The notes beneath the pieces were generated by a model that saw nothing but the letters and a program-made list of their open reading frames with translations, had not been told where the DNA came from and ran no database searches. A stretch of 64,000 nt of DNA, taken from Axinella damicornis. Its lineage: Eukaryota > Porifera > Demospongiae > Axinellida > Axinellidae. How positions within the stretch are numbered: position 1 is the stretch's first letter; every line of letters begins with the position of its first letter. The stretch spans positions 12,159,916 to 12,223,915 of the forward strand of contig OZ007514.1 in NCBI GenBank assembly GCA_963931865.1. Reading direction: 5' to 3'. The translations under genes were made by a program, and so were the position numbers. Positions 34,078-45,600 of this stretch are shown here, piece by piece.

Positions 34078-35174
34078 GGTGAATATTCGATCATGCAGGT
34101 GTAATAATACCACAGTTGTTTGTTTAGCTACATCTCCACACAAAAGGAATAGCTATGTGTAATAAGCGAGATGTGCTTACTTTCTAATGACGTTTCTCAA
34201 ATAGGAAGTGTGCTTCATTTCGAGTTACTGGCCTTTTCACTCTGAAGGATTGAAAATGGCAGACTTTCTGGAAGACTTCAACACTTAACAAAGAGTGGCT
34301 GGATGAGACCAACTTCCCTGGCATATCAAGCCGCCAAAGGCTCAATATGCCCTTGATGAGAGTCAAATGTACGCCTACAGCAAAATTAATATGCTCCCAT
34401 ACTAACAAATGAGCGACTATGATATCTGCATATGATCTGATCCACCGGCTCATATCTACACAACAACGTGCTGATGCAGCACCAGTGTATTGGTGACACG
34501 AGTTTATACTTTGTGAGAGCTAACTCCATCAGTCAGGGCAAGTCAGAATGTTTATGGCAGTGCATTGCTCGCACAATAGGCATGAGAATATTATGCCGGC
34601 ATAATTTTGAGCAAAATAGGTCATTAAAACCACCAAGCATAATGCGAACATAATAGCCTGTTTTTGGCTGTATTGGAAGCAAAACTGCGCATGCGCAGCT
34701 TACATGTGTTGTCGGTGGACAAAATGGCCGACAGCGACCTAGTGTCCCTAGTGAGCGAAGTACCTAGTCTGAGTGACAGCAGACAATGCACTCCAAGACT
34801 ATGTTGAGAGCTCGCTTATGCTACAATACAACAAGCAATGACCAATATTCTGTTGTAATGATGTATTGTTTGTGTACCGCCGTGTGTTGCATATTTTTGT
34901 GGTTACAAAATTTGGGAGCATAATAGCATGATTATCAAGCATAATTAGGCCAGATTTGGAGCATAAAAGAAAAGCAAAATAACTGAATATGGTAGCATAA
35001 TATTCTCATGCCTATCGCACAAGCCTGGTCTAGCTGCATGGGTCCACAGATTGTCACGTCAGCATAACTTTCAGCCCTTCCTTCATGGTCTCATTTGTAT
35101 GGGGTTTGCCTGTAGTGCCTGAACAACAATGTCTACTATATAGGAAGTTACTATAGCTTCTTCAGCTGCCATCA

Positions 35175-35265
35175 TAGCTCATTCCCAGGCCTTCTCACCC
35201 CAGTGTTTGTCAGCTTGCAGTACAAGCGACAAATGCTGGGGTGAGAAGGCCTGGGAACGAGGCTA
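35175..35265. mobile_element. Hairpin element, 91 bp, inside a larger palindrome
   Basis: TAGCTCATTCCCAGGCC and GGCCTGGGAACGAGGCTA enclose the unique stem TTCTCACCCCAG / CTGGGGTGAGAA. Outside it, CTTCTTCAGCTGCCATCAT and ATGATGGCAGCTGAGGAAG form a further inverted pair (about 35156-35174 and 35276-35294). Confidence 0.7.
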
Positions 35266-35309
35266 AGTTGTACTCATGATGGCAGCTGAGGAAGCCAGTA
35301 ACTTCAAAT

Positions 35310-36950
35310 TCCTATATAGCTATAGTAAACATTGTGGTTCAGGCTGTATAGGGGTCTCCCTATTCACCAGTTGTACTCTGGTGGTAGCTGAGTGAGCTAG
35401 TAGCTAACTTCCTAGCTAGCAAACATTGTGGTTCAGGCTGTATAGGGGTCTCCCTATCACCAGTTGTACTCTGGTGGTAGCTGAGTGAGCTAGTAACTTC
35501 CTAGCTAGCAAACATTGTGGTTCAGGCTGTATAGGGGTCTCCCTATTCACCAGTTGTACTCTGGTGGTAGCTGAGTGAGCTAGAGTAAATGATCAATTAT
35601 CGGCCGGCATGTATAATCAGACACTCCCACACGGAGACGAAACAATGCAGAGCTGTTTTCCCTATTTCAATCAGGGAAAACAGCTTTTCTTGAGATGGAA
35701 CTGTTTTCAGTGGGAAAAATAGGGAAAACAGCTCTATCTTGGGAACAACACAACGTATGAACACTAAACTTGTAGCTACCAGTGTGTTGCTGAGGACCAG
35801 TAGATTCCTATGATCCCCATATCATAGGCCTTCTGTATATTGGGTGACGTAAAAGCTAATAAAAGGCAAAATCCACTATTTTGTTAGAGGGGGAAAGACC
35901 ATGGTCAAAATTTGCCCACGTCCCTCAGTGACCAAAGCAGTTATGGTGACAAAAATCAGGCCTGGAACAGAAGGAACTTAGGCCTTCCCAGTGGTGCAGG
36001 AATTTTGCTGAAAGCTGCTTCAAGGAAGGAACAGGAAATGGTGTCTGGAAATACATGCTCCTTGTCTGATCTTTGATATTATCAGACAGTCAGGGGTATA
36101 GGGGTCTCCCTATTCACCAGTTGTACTCTGGTGGTAGCTGAGTGAGCTAGAGTAATCAATCAGGGAAAACAGCAGATGGAACTGTTTTCAGTGGGGAAAA
36201 TATAGGGAAAACAGCTCTATCTTGGGAACAACACAACGTATGAACACTAAACTTGTACCAGTGTGTTGCTGAGGACCTGTAGATTCCTATGATCCCCATA
36301 TCATAGGCCTTCTGTATATTGGGTGACGTTAAAGCTAATAAAAGGCAAAATCCACTATTTTGTTAGAGGGGGAAAGACCATGGTCAAAATTTGTCCACGT
36401 CCCTCAGTGACCAAACTCCGGCAATTATGGTGACAAAAATCAGGCCTGGAACAGAAGGAACTTAGGCCTTCCCAGTGGTGCAGGAATTTTGCTGAAAGCT
36501 GCTTCAAGGAAGGAACAGGAAATGGTGTCTGGAAATACATGCGCCCTGTCTGATCTTTGATATTATCAGACAGTCACTTGCATTGCACTTAGTACGAACA
36601 GGAAATGATGGTTGGGTGCCATTTTTGGAGTGCCAGCTAACCTGTGCCCACCGGCTACATTTCTGTGGTATTTCCTGAGTTTCTGCATTGTTTCGTCTCC
36701 GTGTGGGAGTGTCTGATTATACATGCCGGCCGATAATTGATCACTTACTCTAGTAACTTCCTAGCTAGCAAACATTGTGGTTCAGGCTGTATAGGGGTGT
36801 CCCTATTCACCAGTTGTACTCTGGTGGTACATGTAGCTGAGTGAGCTAGTAACTTCCTAGCTAGCAAACATTGTGGTTCAGGCTGTACAGGGGTCTCCCT
36901 ATTCACCAGTTGTACTCTGATGGTAGCTGAGTGAGCTAGCTAGTAACTTC
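35310..36950 (+). repeat. About 88-bp minisatellite, interrupted by a TIR element
   Basis: The unit contains AACATTGTGGTTCAGGCTGT, ATAGGGGTCTCCCTATTCAC and GGTGGTAGCTGAGTGAGCTA. Three near-complete units lie at 35330-35582, part of one is inside the inserted element (36090-36152), and two more follow at 36753-36940. Confidence 0.8.
35583..36750. mobile_element. TA-flanked inverted-repeat element, 1168 bp, with internal duplication
   Basis: 68-bp terminal inverted repeats, 35583-35650 and 36683-36750 (GAGTAAATGATCAATTATCG / CGATAATTGATCACTTACTC), with TA at both outer edges (35581-35582 and 36751-36752). The interior contains two near-identical blocks of about 400 bp (35665-36080 and 36165-36575) separated by a piece of the host minisatellite. 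No transposase frame was seen. Confidence 0.75.
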
Positions 36951-36954
36951 CTAT

Positions 36955-38385
36955 ATACAGTATACATTGGTTCAGGCACTACAGGTGTTCCCTATTCAAC
37001 ATCAACTAGGGTTCACCATATATACTGCCTGAACCACAAATTTGATATACTGCTCAATAGGGAATACCTATAGTGCCTGAACACTAGTAATGTCATTTAC
37101 AGTACTATGTAGCTACACTATAGCTAGCTAGTGCCTGAACCATGTTTGCTAGGATGCTTCCTCAGCTGCAACCATATCACATGCAAGTTGTGAATAGGGC
37201 ATACCGGGCAGCTTCCCCCCGTTGCTGTAGATTGTGCTCCTGGCCACACATTGTTCATGAAAACGTCTTCTCTGTATGATTGCTCTGAAATTTAAACTGG
37301 GAGGGCATGACCTACTTCCCAGTTGCAATACCGTACTACTCAGGCAACGCCATGGCCTCACTGCAAACCTAGCTACGCCACGGGGTGGTATAGGGTGTCA
37401 CTGATCACTGGACTGAAGTTCACTGAACTGGACTGGACTGGACTGTCAAATACGTCAGAAATAAGTTAATAAACAACCAGAAATGAAATAGCCAATGAAA
37501 GTTACAAAATGCAATTTAGCTAGCTAGCTACTCAGTGTATGGAGGTTCACACAAGTAATCCACCGAACAGATCATTTGCGTTGACCTACGGACAGTTACA
37601 GCTGGCATTTCTACCCTGTAAGTCCAATGTGGATGGTGTAGACAGTCGCCAATAGTCAGTGTGTGCTGTAGCTAAATCCACTCAGCTCACAAATTGAATG
37701 CAGTTGGTGTGTGCAATATAGTTATCATCAACAAATGCTGAAATTCAATCTGTGCATGCAAACGGTGCATGTAGCATGCAGCGTGGCACCTGGCCCATGG
37801 GGAAAGTGCAAGGAGCTCTGTTGGGGTGGACAAAACAGTGGATGGGCAATTCTGACACTTCTATCCTGAAATAAGCCTTCAACAAGGCCTTCACTGCTCA
37901 AACCGCTTGGACGGACAGACTGACATGTACACAAACCGATCACTTTACCCCTGCTGCGCATGCGCACGGGGTAGCTAAATATAAGCTAGGTGCTCCCTGT
38001 TCACCAATTGTACTCATGCATGGTGGTAGCTACTAGCCGAGGTCTTCAACCAGTAGCTACCACAGGGGCGCCGGAGCCGGTCCCGCAGGTCCCGCGGCCG
38101 CCGGACCAATGCTTCACCAAGTGCTTATTTAAAATTCATAGTGTACCGTAGTCGCGCGATCGCAGAACCACAAACCGAACCCTTATGAATCCAATTACCC
38201 AATTACCATGCAGTGGGTTGGATTCATTGTGGTTGCACAAGTCAATTTTGCGTGAGTGGCTGGGCTCAGCGTGCTGCAACAGCTGGTAAAATGCCCAGCT
38301 ATACCCCGTAATACGTGCGCGACTGCTCATGAATAATTAATAAGCGTACCAGCTAAATATTTGTGAGCAGCCCAGTCAGTGGGCA
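36955..38385. other. Spacer with dispersed repeats
   Basis: No gene. 37870-37975 resembles 30143-30250 (shared TCAACAAGG, CAAACCGCTTGG, CCCCTGCTGCGCATGCGCAC). Short inverted stretches flank TTCAGGCACTA-type motifs near 36970-37090. Confidence 0.5.
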
Positions 38386-38389
38386 CAGA

Positions 38390-38943
38390 CAGTCAAAACA
38401 GTGCTCGACAAAGCAGGGTTTTCCCATATCTGGAACAACCCAGACAGTATTCCACATGACCTATTCATTGAAAAGCTTACGCAAAGACTTTGGGACCAAT
38501 ATCAACAACAATGGTTAAGTGATCTGGCCACATCCAGAAAATTGAGAACATACCGTTTGTTCAAAACAAGGCTTGAATTTGAACCATACCTCAACCTCCC
38601 AAGACATATTCGTATACAACTGGCTAGACTACGATCTAGTTCCCACTCACTAAGGATTGAAACGGGCCGATACTCCCTCCCTAAACCGACTCCACTGGAG
38701 GAACGCCTCTGTCCAAGTTGTATCGAAATTGAGGATGAAACCCATTTTCTGATCACCTGCCGGTTGTGGCAAGGTCATTACAGAGACGAACTATTTAACT
38801 GCTGCAGATCCCTCAACAGTTCCTTTCCCCACATGAGCTCTATTGACAAGCTAATATTTATTTTGCTCTCAAAGAATGTTCATATCATTTGGCTCACAGG
38901 TGTGTTTGTGTACCAAAGTTTTATGGCAAAGCGTAAACTTTAA
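38390..38943 (+). pseudogene. LINE reverse transcriptase 3' fragment with zinc-finger-like motif
   Basis: The open frame reads VLDKAGFSHIWNN, then a Cys/His cluster CPSCIEIEDETHFLITC (C-x2-C-x7-H-x4-C) that matches the zinc-binding region common after the reverse-transcriptase domain of invertebrate LINEs, and ends SFMAKRKL at a stop. There is no in-frame ATG at the 5' end and no catalytic region upstream, so it is a truncated copy. Confidence 0.75.
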
Positions 38944-39622
38944 CTTTAACAAGTGTGTATTTGTATGTATTTATCTGTAGTCTTGACATATGGGTCCCCC
39001 GGCCTTCTATTGTCATTAAAATTTATATATATATATATTAATGTTACGTAACAAATTTCGCGCGCGCTCCGCGCGCAAACCATCGCCGCACCAACACTAA
39101 TTTGCTTCCGACGCCCCTGTACCACCAGCTAGCCTTATAACTTCCCAGCAGGCATTGTGGTTCAGGCACTATATAATAGCTAGCTAGGTGTTCCAGTTTC
39201 CTGGTATGGTAGCATGCAGCAGTTGTACTAGCAGGAGCCCATAAGCTCCTGGCTATAGCTAGCTGCATGAATCTGTCTGAGCTAGCCTTAACTTCCTAGG
39301 AGACCGGTGGTTCAGGCAACGTATATGTTCCCTATTCACCACTGAGTTGTACATGTACTCAGGGTGGTAGCTAGCTAATAGCTATAGCTAGCTAGATGAG
39401 GAAGCTAAGAATACTAATGATAACTTCCTATAGTACAAACTGTGGTTTCAATTCAGGCACATATGCAGTCTGGGGTGTTATTGTACTAATGGCGACTGGT
39501 ATCTGCATGAGCTCGAGGGTTAGCAACTTAATTACCCATGGATTGGCTATAGCTTCCGTTTGGCTTTGTGACCACTAGCTACCTAAGTGTGGGGGCGAAC
39601 GCGCGCGCGCACTTGTATGTTG

Positions 39623-39630
39623 TATAAATA
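39623..39630 (+). promoter_or_regulatory. Candidate TATA box of oxidase gene 2
   Basis: TATAAATA lies 56 bp before the chosen ATG at 39686. The surrounding 39583-39670 is similar to the region before oxidase 1, where this TATA is not preserved. Confidence 0.35.
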
Positions 39631-39685
39631 TCGCTTCAAATTTCGTGTCGTGCAGTCCAGTCACTTGAGAAAGGAAGCGAGTGAA

Positions 39686-42600
39686 ATGGACCTCAGCCAC
39701 GACAAGATCGCAGATCTAGATGAGCCCAACTGGTCGACGGGTGACCTAGGAAACTATCCGGACAAGGGGTTCGAGTCAGTGAGCAGCACGTTTGACGGGG
39801 GTGTCGACGCCGCCGGACGACTACAACAAAGCGACTTCCTGAGAGACGTGCTGTTGGACATCGCTAAAAGAGGACTGTCGCACGCGTACGAGGAATACCG
39901 TCATGAAATTAAGCATTGGCCGTCGAAGTCGCAGTCGTCTGTAGCTGCAGCTGTAGGAAGTGCTTTGGCAATGCCTGTTCAGTGCCAGCAAACCAAGAAT
40001 GTTAAGGACGTAGTCATTGTCGGTGCGGGAATGGCCGGCCTCGTGGCTGCGCGTGAGCTTGCAAGGGTCGGGCACCGTGTGAAGATAGTGGAGATGCAGA
40101 ACCGGATCGGCGGACGGGTGAAGACGATTGGGGGCAAATGGGGCAACGAGGCGTATGACCAGAAAGGGGAATTTGATTCCAATCTGTACGTCGATGGTAA
40201 GTGATGATCGTAGTCTGCAACCCCCTTATAATTTGCACTGCAAGCGAGAGCTTACTCGCTGGGAACGAGGCTAGCCTATACTATAATTATAATAACTATA
40301 GGGGAATGCAGGACGGCGAGCCTGAGCGAGCAGTTGCATGTGGTGAAATGTGCATGGAGCAGTGCCGCATGTGGTGAAATGTGCATGGAGCATGTGGTGA
40401 AATGTGCATGGAGCTGTTGCATTTGCATGTCATCAGAATGGGAGAGCATAGCACAACTTAAGGACACAGATCACACAAGAAGTTATGATACTTAAAATGC
40501 ACAGCGTTGAAGCAGTCTGGCAGGTAGGTCCAGGAGTGGTCTCGGTCTTTGTTGTTGCCACTGAGAATGACTTCCTCGTTCTCTGCTGATGCCAGATCTG
40601 TGTCATGACTGGTCACAGTGAGTTTCGAGTGCAGGCCAGTCAACTTCCCATCCTCTGGCGATATATAGCTGAAGCAGTCTATAACAGGCACATCACAGTG
40701 ATGCTATTCATGCTGCACACCATCATGTTGCTGATGTGCTCTGCACGCAGGACAAGTGATATCTTGAAGCGCTCTCCCCACCTTCATGAAATGCTTTAGC
40801 CACTCACCGCCCCGCTAACCTTACAAGGTCTTGATCAGGTACACTGTTCATAGTTCGCGTCTCAGTTAGACAGTCAGGCTCGAGCTCGAGCAGGAAGTGA
40901 ACTCATAACGCATGATGCAAGAACACACAAAATTTACGGCACGACGTACGACAGATAGAAACATATATTGAAAATTCGCGTCTATGTGGGGCTCGCTCAG
41001 GCTTGCCCCAATTATAGCTGTCATGTAGTGACTAATCTGAGACTTCAATTGCCAATATGCAGCTGGAGCAATGCGTCTACCCGGGAAGCCCGATGACAAC
41101 GACCCGCCCCATTTTCTCACGGACTACTATGGTCAGTTCTACAACCTCAAGAAGCTACCCTTTCTGAACAGCGAGCCCGAAGCCTTCCTGAAGCTCTACG
41201 ACAACCCCAGGATTCCAATCCGTGGTGAGTATAACCCTACTCTTTTATACTGGGATGTCGACATAGTGCACCTAAGTCAATATGCACAGTAAATACCTCC
41301 ATCGTAGTTTTCACTGGAACTGCATCGAGCTGGTTAATGTCCCAACTGACCATGAGCCAAAAGTCTCTAGCACAAAGAGTGTTAGCAGCTTGATTATGGT
41401 GCTGGAAGCATGCTGTCACAAGCTGCAGGGCATGACGAAACTCTTTGGTGTTTTACACTTATACACCCATGCATGTGTACTGAGATACACCCATGCATGT
41501 GTACTGAGATACACCCATGCATGTGTACTGAGATACACCCATGCATGCGTACTGAGATAGCAGGTTCTGCCAGCCTTTAAGGTGGCGGGCAAGCAATGAT
41601 ACGCGCACGTGACTGCGCAATAATTGGAGGCGTGGTTCAAGTTCCAAATCACCGCTCTCGAGCGCTCCAGCAGCAGCCATCCAAGATGTTGTGCCACCTT
41701 TCTTCTTCCAAGGCAGTTGGGCATCCATTGACAGCGTGTCTAGTTGAGCGCTACGTTATACGTACTTCGTACCGTGACAACGCCAGCTGCAAATCTCGGC
41801 GAAATACAGCACTGTTTTTTCTGTACGTCTCAAAAATCAGCTGAACGTATTTAGCTAAAATGCTCTTCGCAGGCAGCTCATCCACTGGGCTATGTTGTCA
41901 TATGGCGTCGAACGAACGTCTCATCGTGGTTTCCCCCTGCAAGATGTACAAAAATAGGAAAATTGACCTCGCGATAACACTGTTAACTCCGTATCCGGCT
42001 AGTTCGGAAGCGTACTTACATAAACTCAACGTAGCCCCTCCAGACTGGGCCTGTCTTGATCCTGAGAAAGAACAGTAGCAGTAGCTTGCGTGCAATGAAA
42101 CTGAGACGTACAGAAAAATTATTAATTCCATCAATACTGAATAATTCGCTGTCTCCATTGTTTGCTGCTCGGAACATCCTGGCTTGGTATATAAGTAGCA
42201 CTTACCATGAAGTGTTTGATTACCACATTTTGTTTCCATTCATGGCAGGACTTGCAGGTTACAACATATTTTAGATGACATAATTATTAATTCCAAAATC
42301 ACTTGCCCGCCACCTTAAGGTTACAGGATACCCAAATGTAATTAACGTCTGATTAATTAAGTGGGCGTGGCTTCCTAGTTTTGCAACTAATGTGGAGCTC
42401 GTTCTGGCTCACCCTAGTAAGCAAGGCTCACGCACTATGAAGTACAAGAGATGTACCATTGGATGCTGCGGAGATCAGCGGTATAAGCGCTAGGGCACAT
42501 GCACTGCGTGCAGTTATCGTACGACTCTGTTACAAAGATTTTTTGACGTCAAATTTCGCAGATAGAAAGGGACATTCAGAGCACAAATCGTACTTTATCG

Positions 42601-45600
42601 AGACCTACCTTGCCGATTGTGGTGACAGAGACCATAGTGAAAGCCCGGGGAGGTCTACGATGAGAGATAGAATCGACGGAAGTCGAAAGTGGAAGTCACA
42701 GAGGTCAAACCGTCCCCTTTTCAGCACGTACTACTTCACGGAAAGAGCCGACTATCGCTGTTCAGCTGTCTCTGGCACTGCAACAGGTACCTCACTTTCA
42801 CTCGCGGTAACAGCGCACACCCTACACTGAACGGCAGCGAAGACGTTTGACGTCGAAAATCAGTGGCCATCACGAACACGTCTTCACTATGGCAGGACAG
42901 CAGCTGCCTTGGTTAGGCGCATGCATACAGGAAGTCACGCCCATTTAATTGGCCGAATACAGGAAGTCACGCCCACTTAATTACCTAATTAGTTATTGGG
43001 TATCCCGTAACCTTAACAAGTAAGCCTATTTAAGTTGCTAACAAATTTTGCTGTACTTGCAGGTAGGACCTGCTTGTCCTTAATTTCACAAACAATTTGC
43101 ACCGTCGGCTTCCCCGGCAGTCCTGTTAACACCAGGAATGGAGCGGACTGTTCAATTTGCCCACTTCCTCATCTAAATTATTGATGTCACAAGTCTAAAC
43201 AGAGGGAAAAAGAGAATACATTACAATGAGTACATGTCGGTGTTCTAGTCTATACCTACAGCTTTTGGGGGGATTTATGTTATACAGAGGCGGCGTCGCC
43301 GGTCCGGCTGGTCCGGCTTTGGCCGGGCCACTTTTCCAGCCGACCTGATTATAATATCCGTGCAATGCAGTCACGCATAATCTACGCTTGATCTTATATG
43401 CAGACTCGGCTGTTTCTCGTCCTAGTTGTGGGCCTACCATTGAAACTCCACAGCAGCCAAGGTCTTTTCTTTCCCAAAACTGCCATTTTGATGCTACAAG
43501 AGCGCTTCCTCAGCGCTAAAAATACATGCGAAAAACATTTTCCGCGCTTCGCGCGGACAGATCAGCACTTCGCGCCTCTGCCAACACGCAGACCGCCCTC
43601 CGGGCACCACCTTCCGCAGTGCGCTACGATAGTGAGCCGTACCACTTCTTTTATGCCGCTGCCGCCCCTGTAATAGGTCAGTCTAGCCGCTAGCCTTCTC
43701 CGTCCGGCCTGTCAAGCGGGCACAAGGCGAAGCCGCACATGGAGGCGGGCAGAGAGGGTCTAGCAAGCATTGCCCTTGATCATGTTTCTCTGGAATGCCA
43801 ATTAACTGTACCTGTGAACCGGTGAAGTGCCAGCCAGAGTTGAGGACGAGTTCTGTACCCTTGGAGGCATCCAGGTTGGACTATAGTTTAGCTCAAGTAT
43901 AGGCTTTTAGACGGCTAGGTTTACAACCATGAGAGTCATGAATAAAAGCGGAACTTCAGTGAGATCAGATTGGTCAGTTGAAATGCAATCAAGTGCAATG
44001 TTTGCTAGACCCTCTCCGCCCTCCGCGCGCGGCTTTGCCGCGCGCCCACTTAACCGGAGAGAGAGCAAATTTAGGCGTCTTCACACACCTGGTATTCTAA
44101 CACTCTACTAATACGTTAGGCAGAAGGCTCTGAGCGAACACAGGCGGCAGAAGGCTCTCAGAAAACACAGGCATCTTCACACAACTGGTAGCTATTGAAA
44201 CACTTTACCAATATGGTAGGCAGAAGGCCATATATCTGAGCAAACACAGGCGTCTTCACACCTGTAAATAACACGACTTTATATATGTAACTAAGCATTA
44301 TACAAACAACTAGAAGACTTTACCTCCTTCACATTCACGAGCAGCTTATGGACGTCCACCCGGTCTCCAACCACCGGCACCAGATCCTGATCCTCCAGGT
44401 CCTCCTCGCTGAGGTCGAATAAATTTGGCATCTGATATGCGTTTTCGGTTGAAACTGATATATGGCCACAAACCAGCCTGTCTGCTTTGTCAGCCTTCTC
44501 CCCCTTCTTCGACCTTGATGTAGGCATAGCTAGCTAGCTTGCAAAAATCTCTTTACAATCCAAAGGGTATGGGACACCCGGACATCCACAAACAGTGAAA
44601 GCGAGCAATTGATGCCTAAGTTTAGATCAACAATTATAGCCAGTATTACAACTTTGCCACCAGGGTAGCTGTCATTATGATGCCAATAACAACAGTGTAG
44701 TCAGAATCTTCGAGCGCTGCTTTCACCCTTCTGGTGAATGACTTCCCACCTCCCCTTGTCCCACTCTTTGTGCTCACACAGAACCTATCCCTCATGGATT
44801 AAAAGTGGCATCATCAAGCTTGAAGGGTGTTGCAATCATAAAGCTGCCATATCCTCTGCGCTGATACCAAGTTGTGCCAAGATATGTCACCTTGTGCAAA
44901 AAATTAATGTCTGGACCACTCAACACTGTGCTGCGATACATTCTGAACATTAATTTTTACAATAAATTTGGCAAACACTGTTGGCTATCAGTATGTATCA
45001 ATAGCTAGACAACTGGCGATAAAGGTACAATATATGGTAAGGTTCCTATATAACCACCCCCTCTAGACAAGATAGTGGACATGAAATCCATTGATAACTT
45101 TCAAAGTGACTTGCTCCATTTTTGACCATCTAAATCGCTACTGTGGTTGCTCAAGTCTATAGCTGCTTCACTTTAAATTGGGAGCCTTAACTCTTTGCAC
45201 GTGGGATATGCACTTATGAATAATTAATGAGTTAGAAAAACCAAAATGGAAGATAAAAAAAAAAGAGTTGCACTTTCTGGATTCGAACCACCGATGTCCA
45301 CATCAACACGCAAGCGCACTGCCGCGTTCAAAGAGTTAAACATGCATCGTGTATAATTCTAACCCTCCCCTACATGTACAGCTTGGTCAAAGGCTCATTG
45401 TGACAACCTCTGGAGGGGGTGGGATGCAAATATCAAGCAGTCAGGGATTGAAGGCATTGGTAAGAATGTATAGAACACAATTGAGGGGTGCAATGAGCTA
45501 CATGGTATGTAGTGAGTGCACAGGAAAAACTGGACAGGCAGCATCATCATCAAAGATGCTCCACAATTGCTCAACCATTCAAGTCCATGGCAGGAACACT

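Larger units (their letters stand above)
31237..34100. repeat. Segmental duplication, copy 1 (partner 49083-50680)
   Basis: Collinear similarity with 49083-50680: GACATCATGAAAGTGAACAT at both left ends, then the last two exons of the thioredoxin-UBX gene, then AATCACTGGCCTCTAGGGTG against AATCACTGGCCTGTAGGGTG. Copy 1 is longer because of inserted elements (a LINE tail and minisatellite at about 32.1-32.9 kb, a hAT-type element at 33.1 kb, a hairpin at 33.97 kb). Confidence 0.8.

Noticed and set aside
42056..42830. Small frames inside the two TTAA elements as transposase remnants
   Set aside because: No DDE-like or other transposase motif was recognisable.
45250..45340. tRNA-like sequence on the minus strand with B box GGTTCGAATCC
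   Set aside because: I could not draw a full cloverleaf. It may be a tRNA pseudogene or SINE head, as may similar GTTCGAATCC matches near 45720 and 19830.
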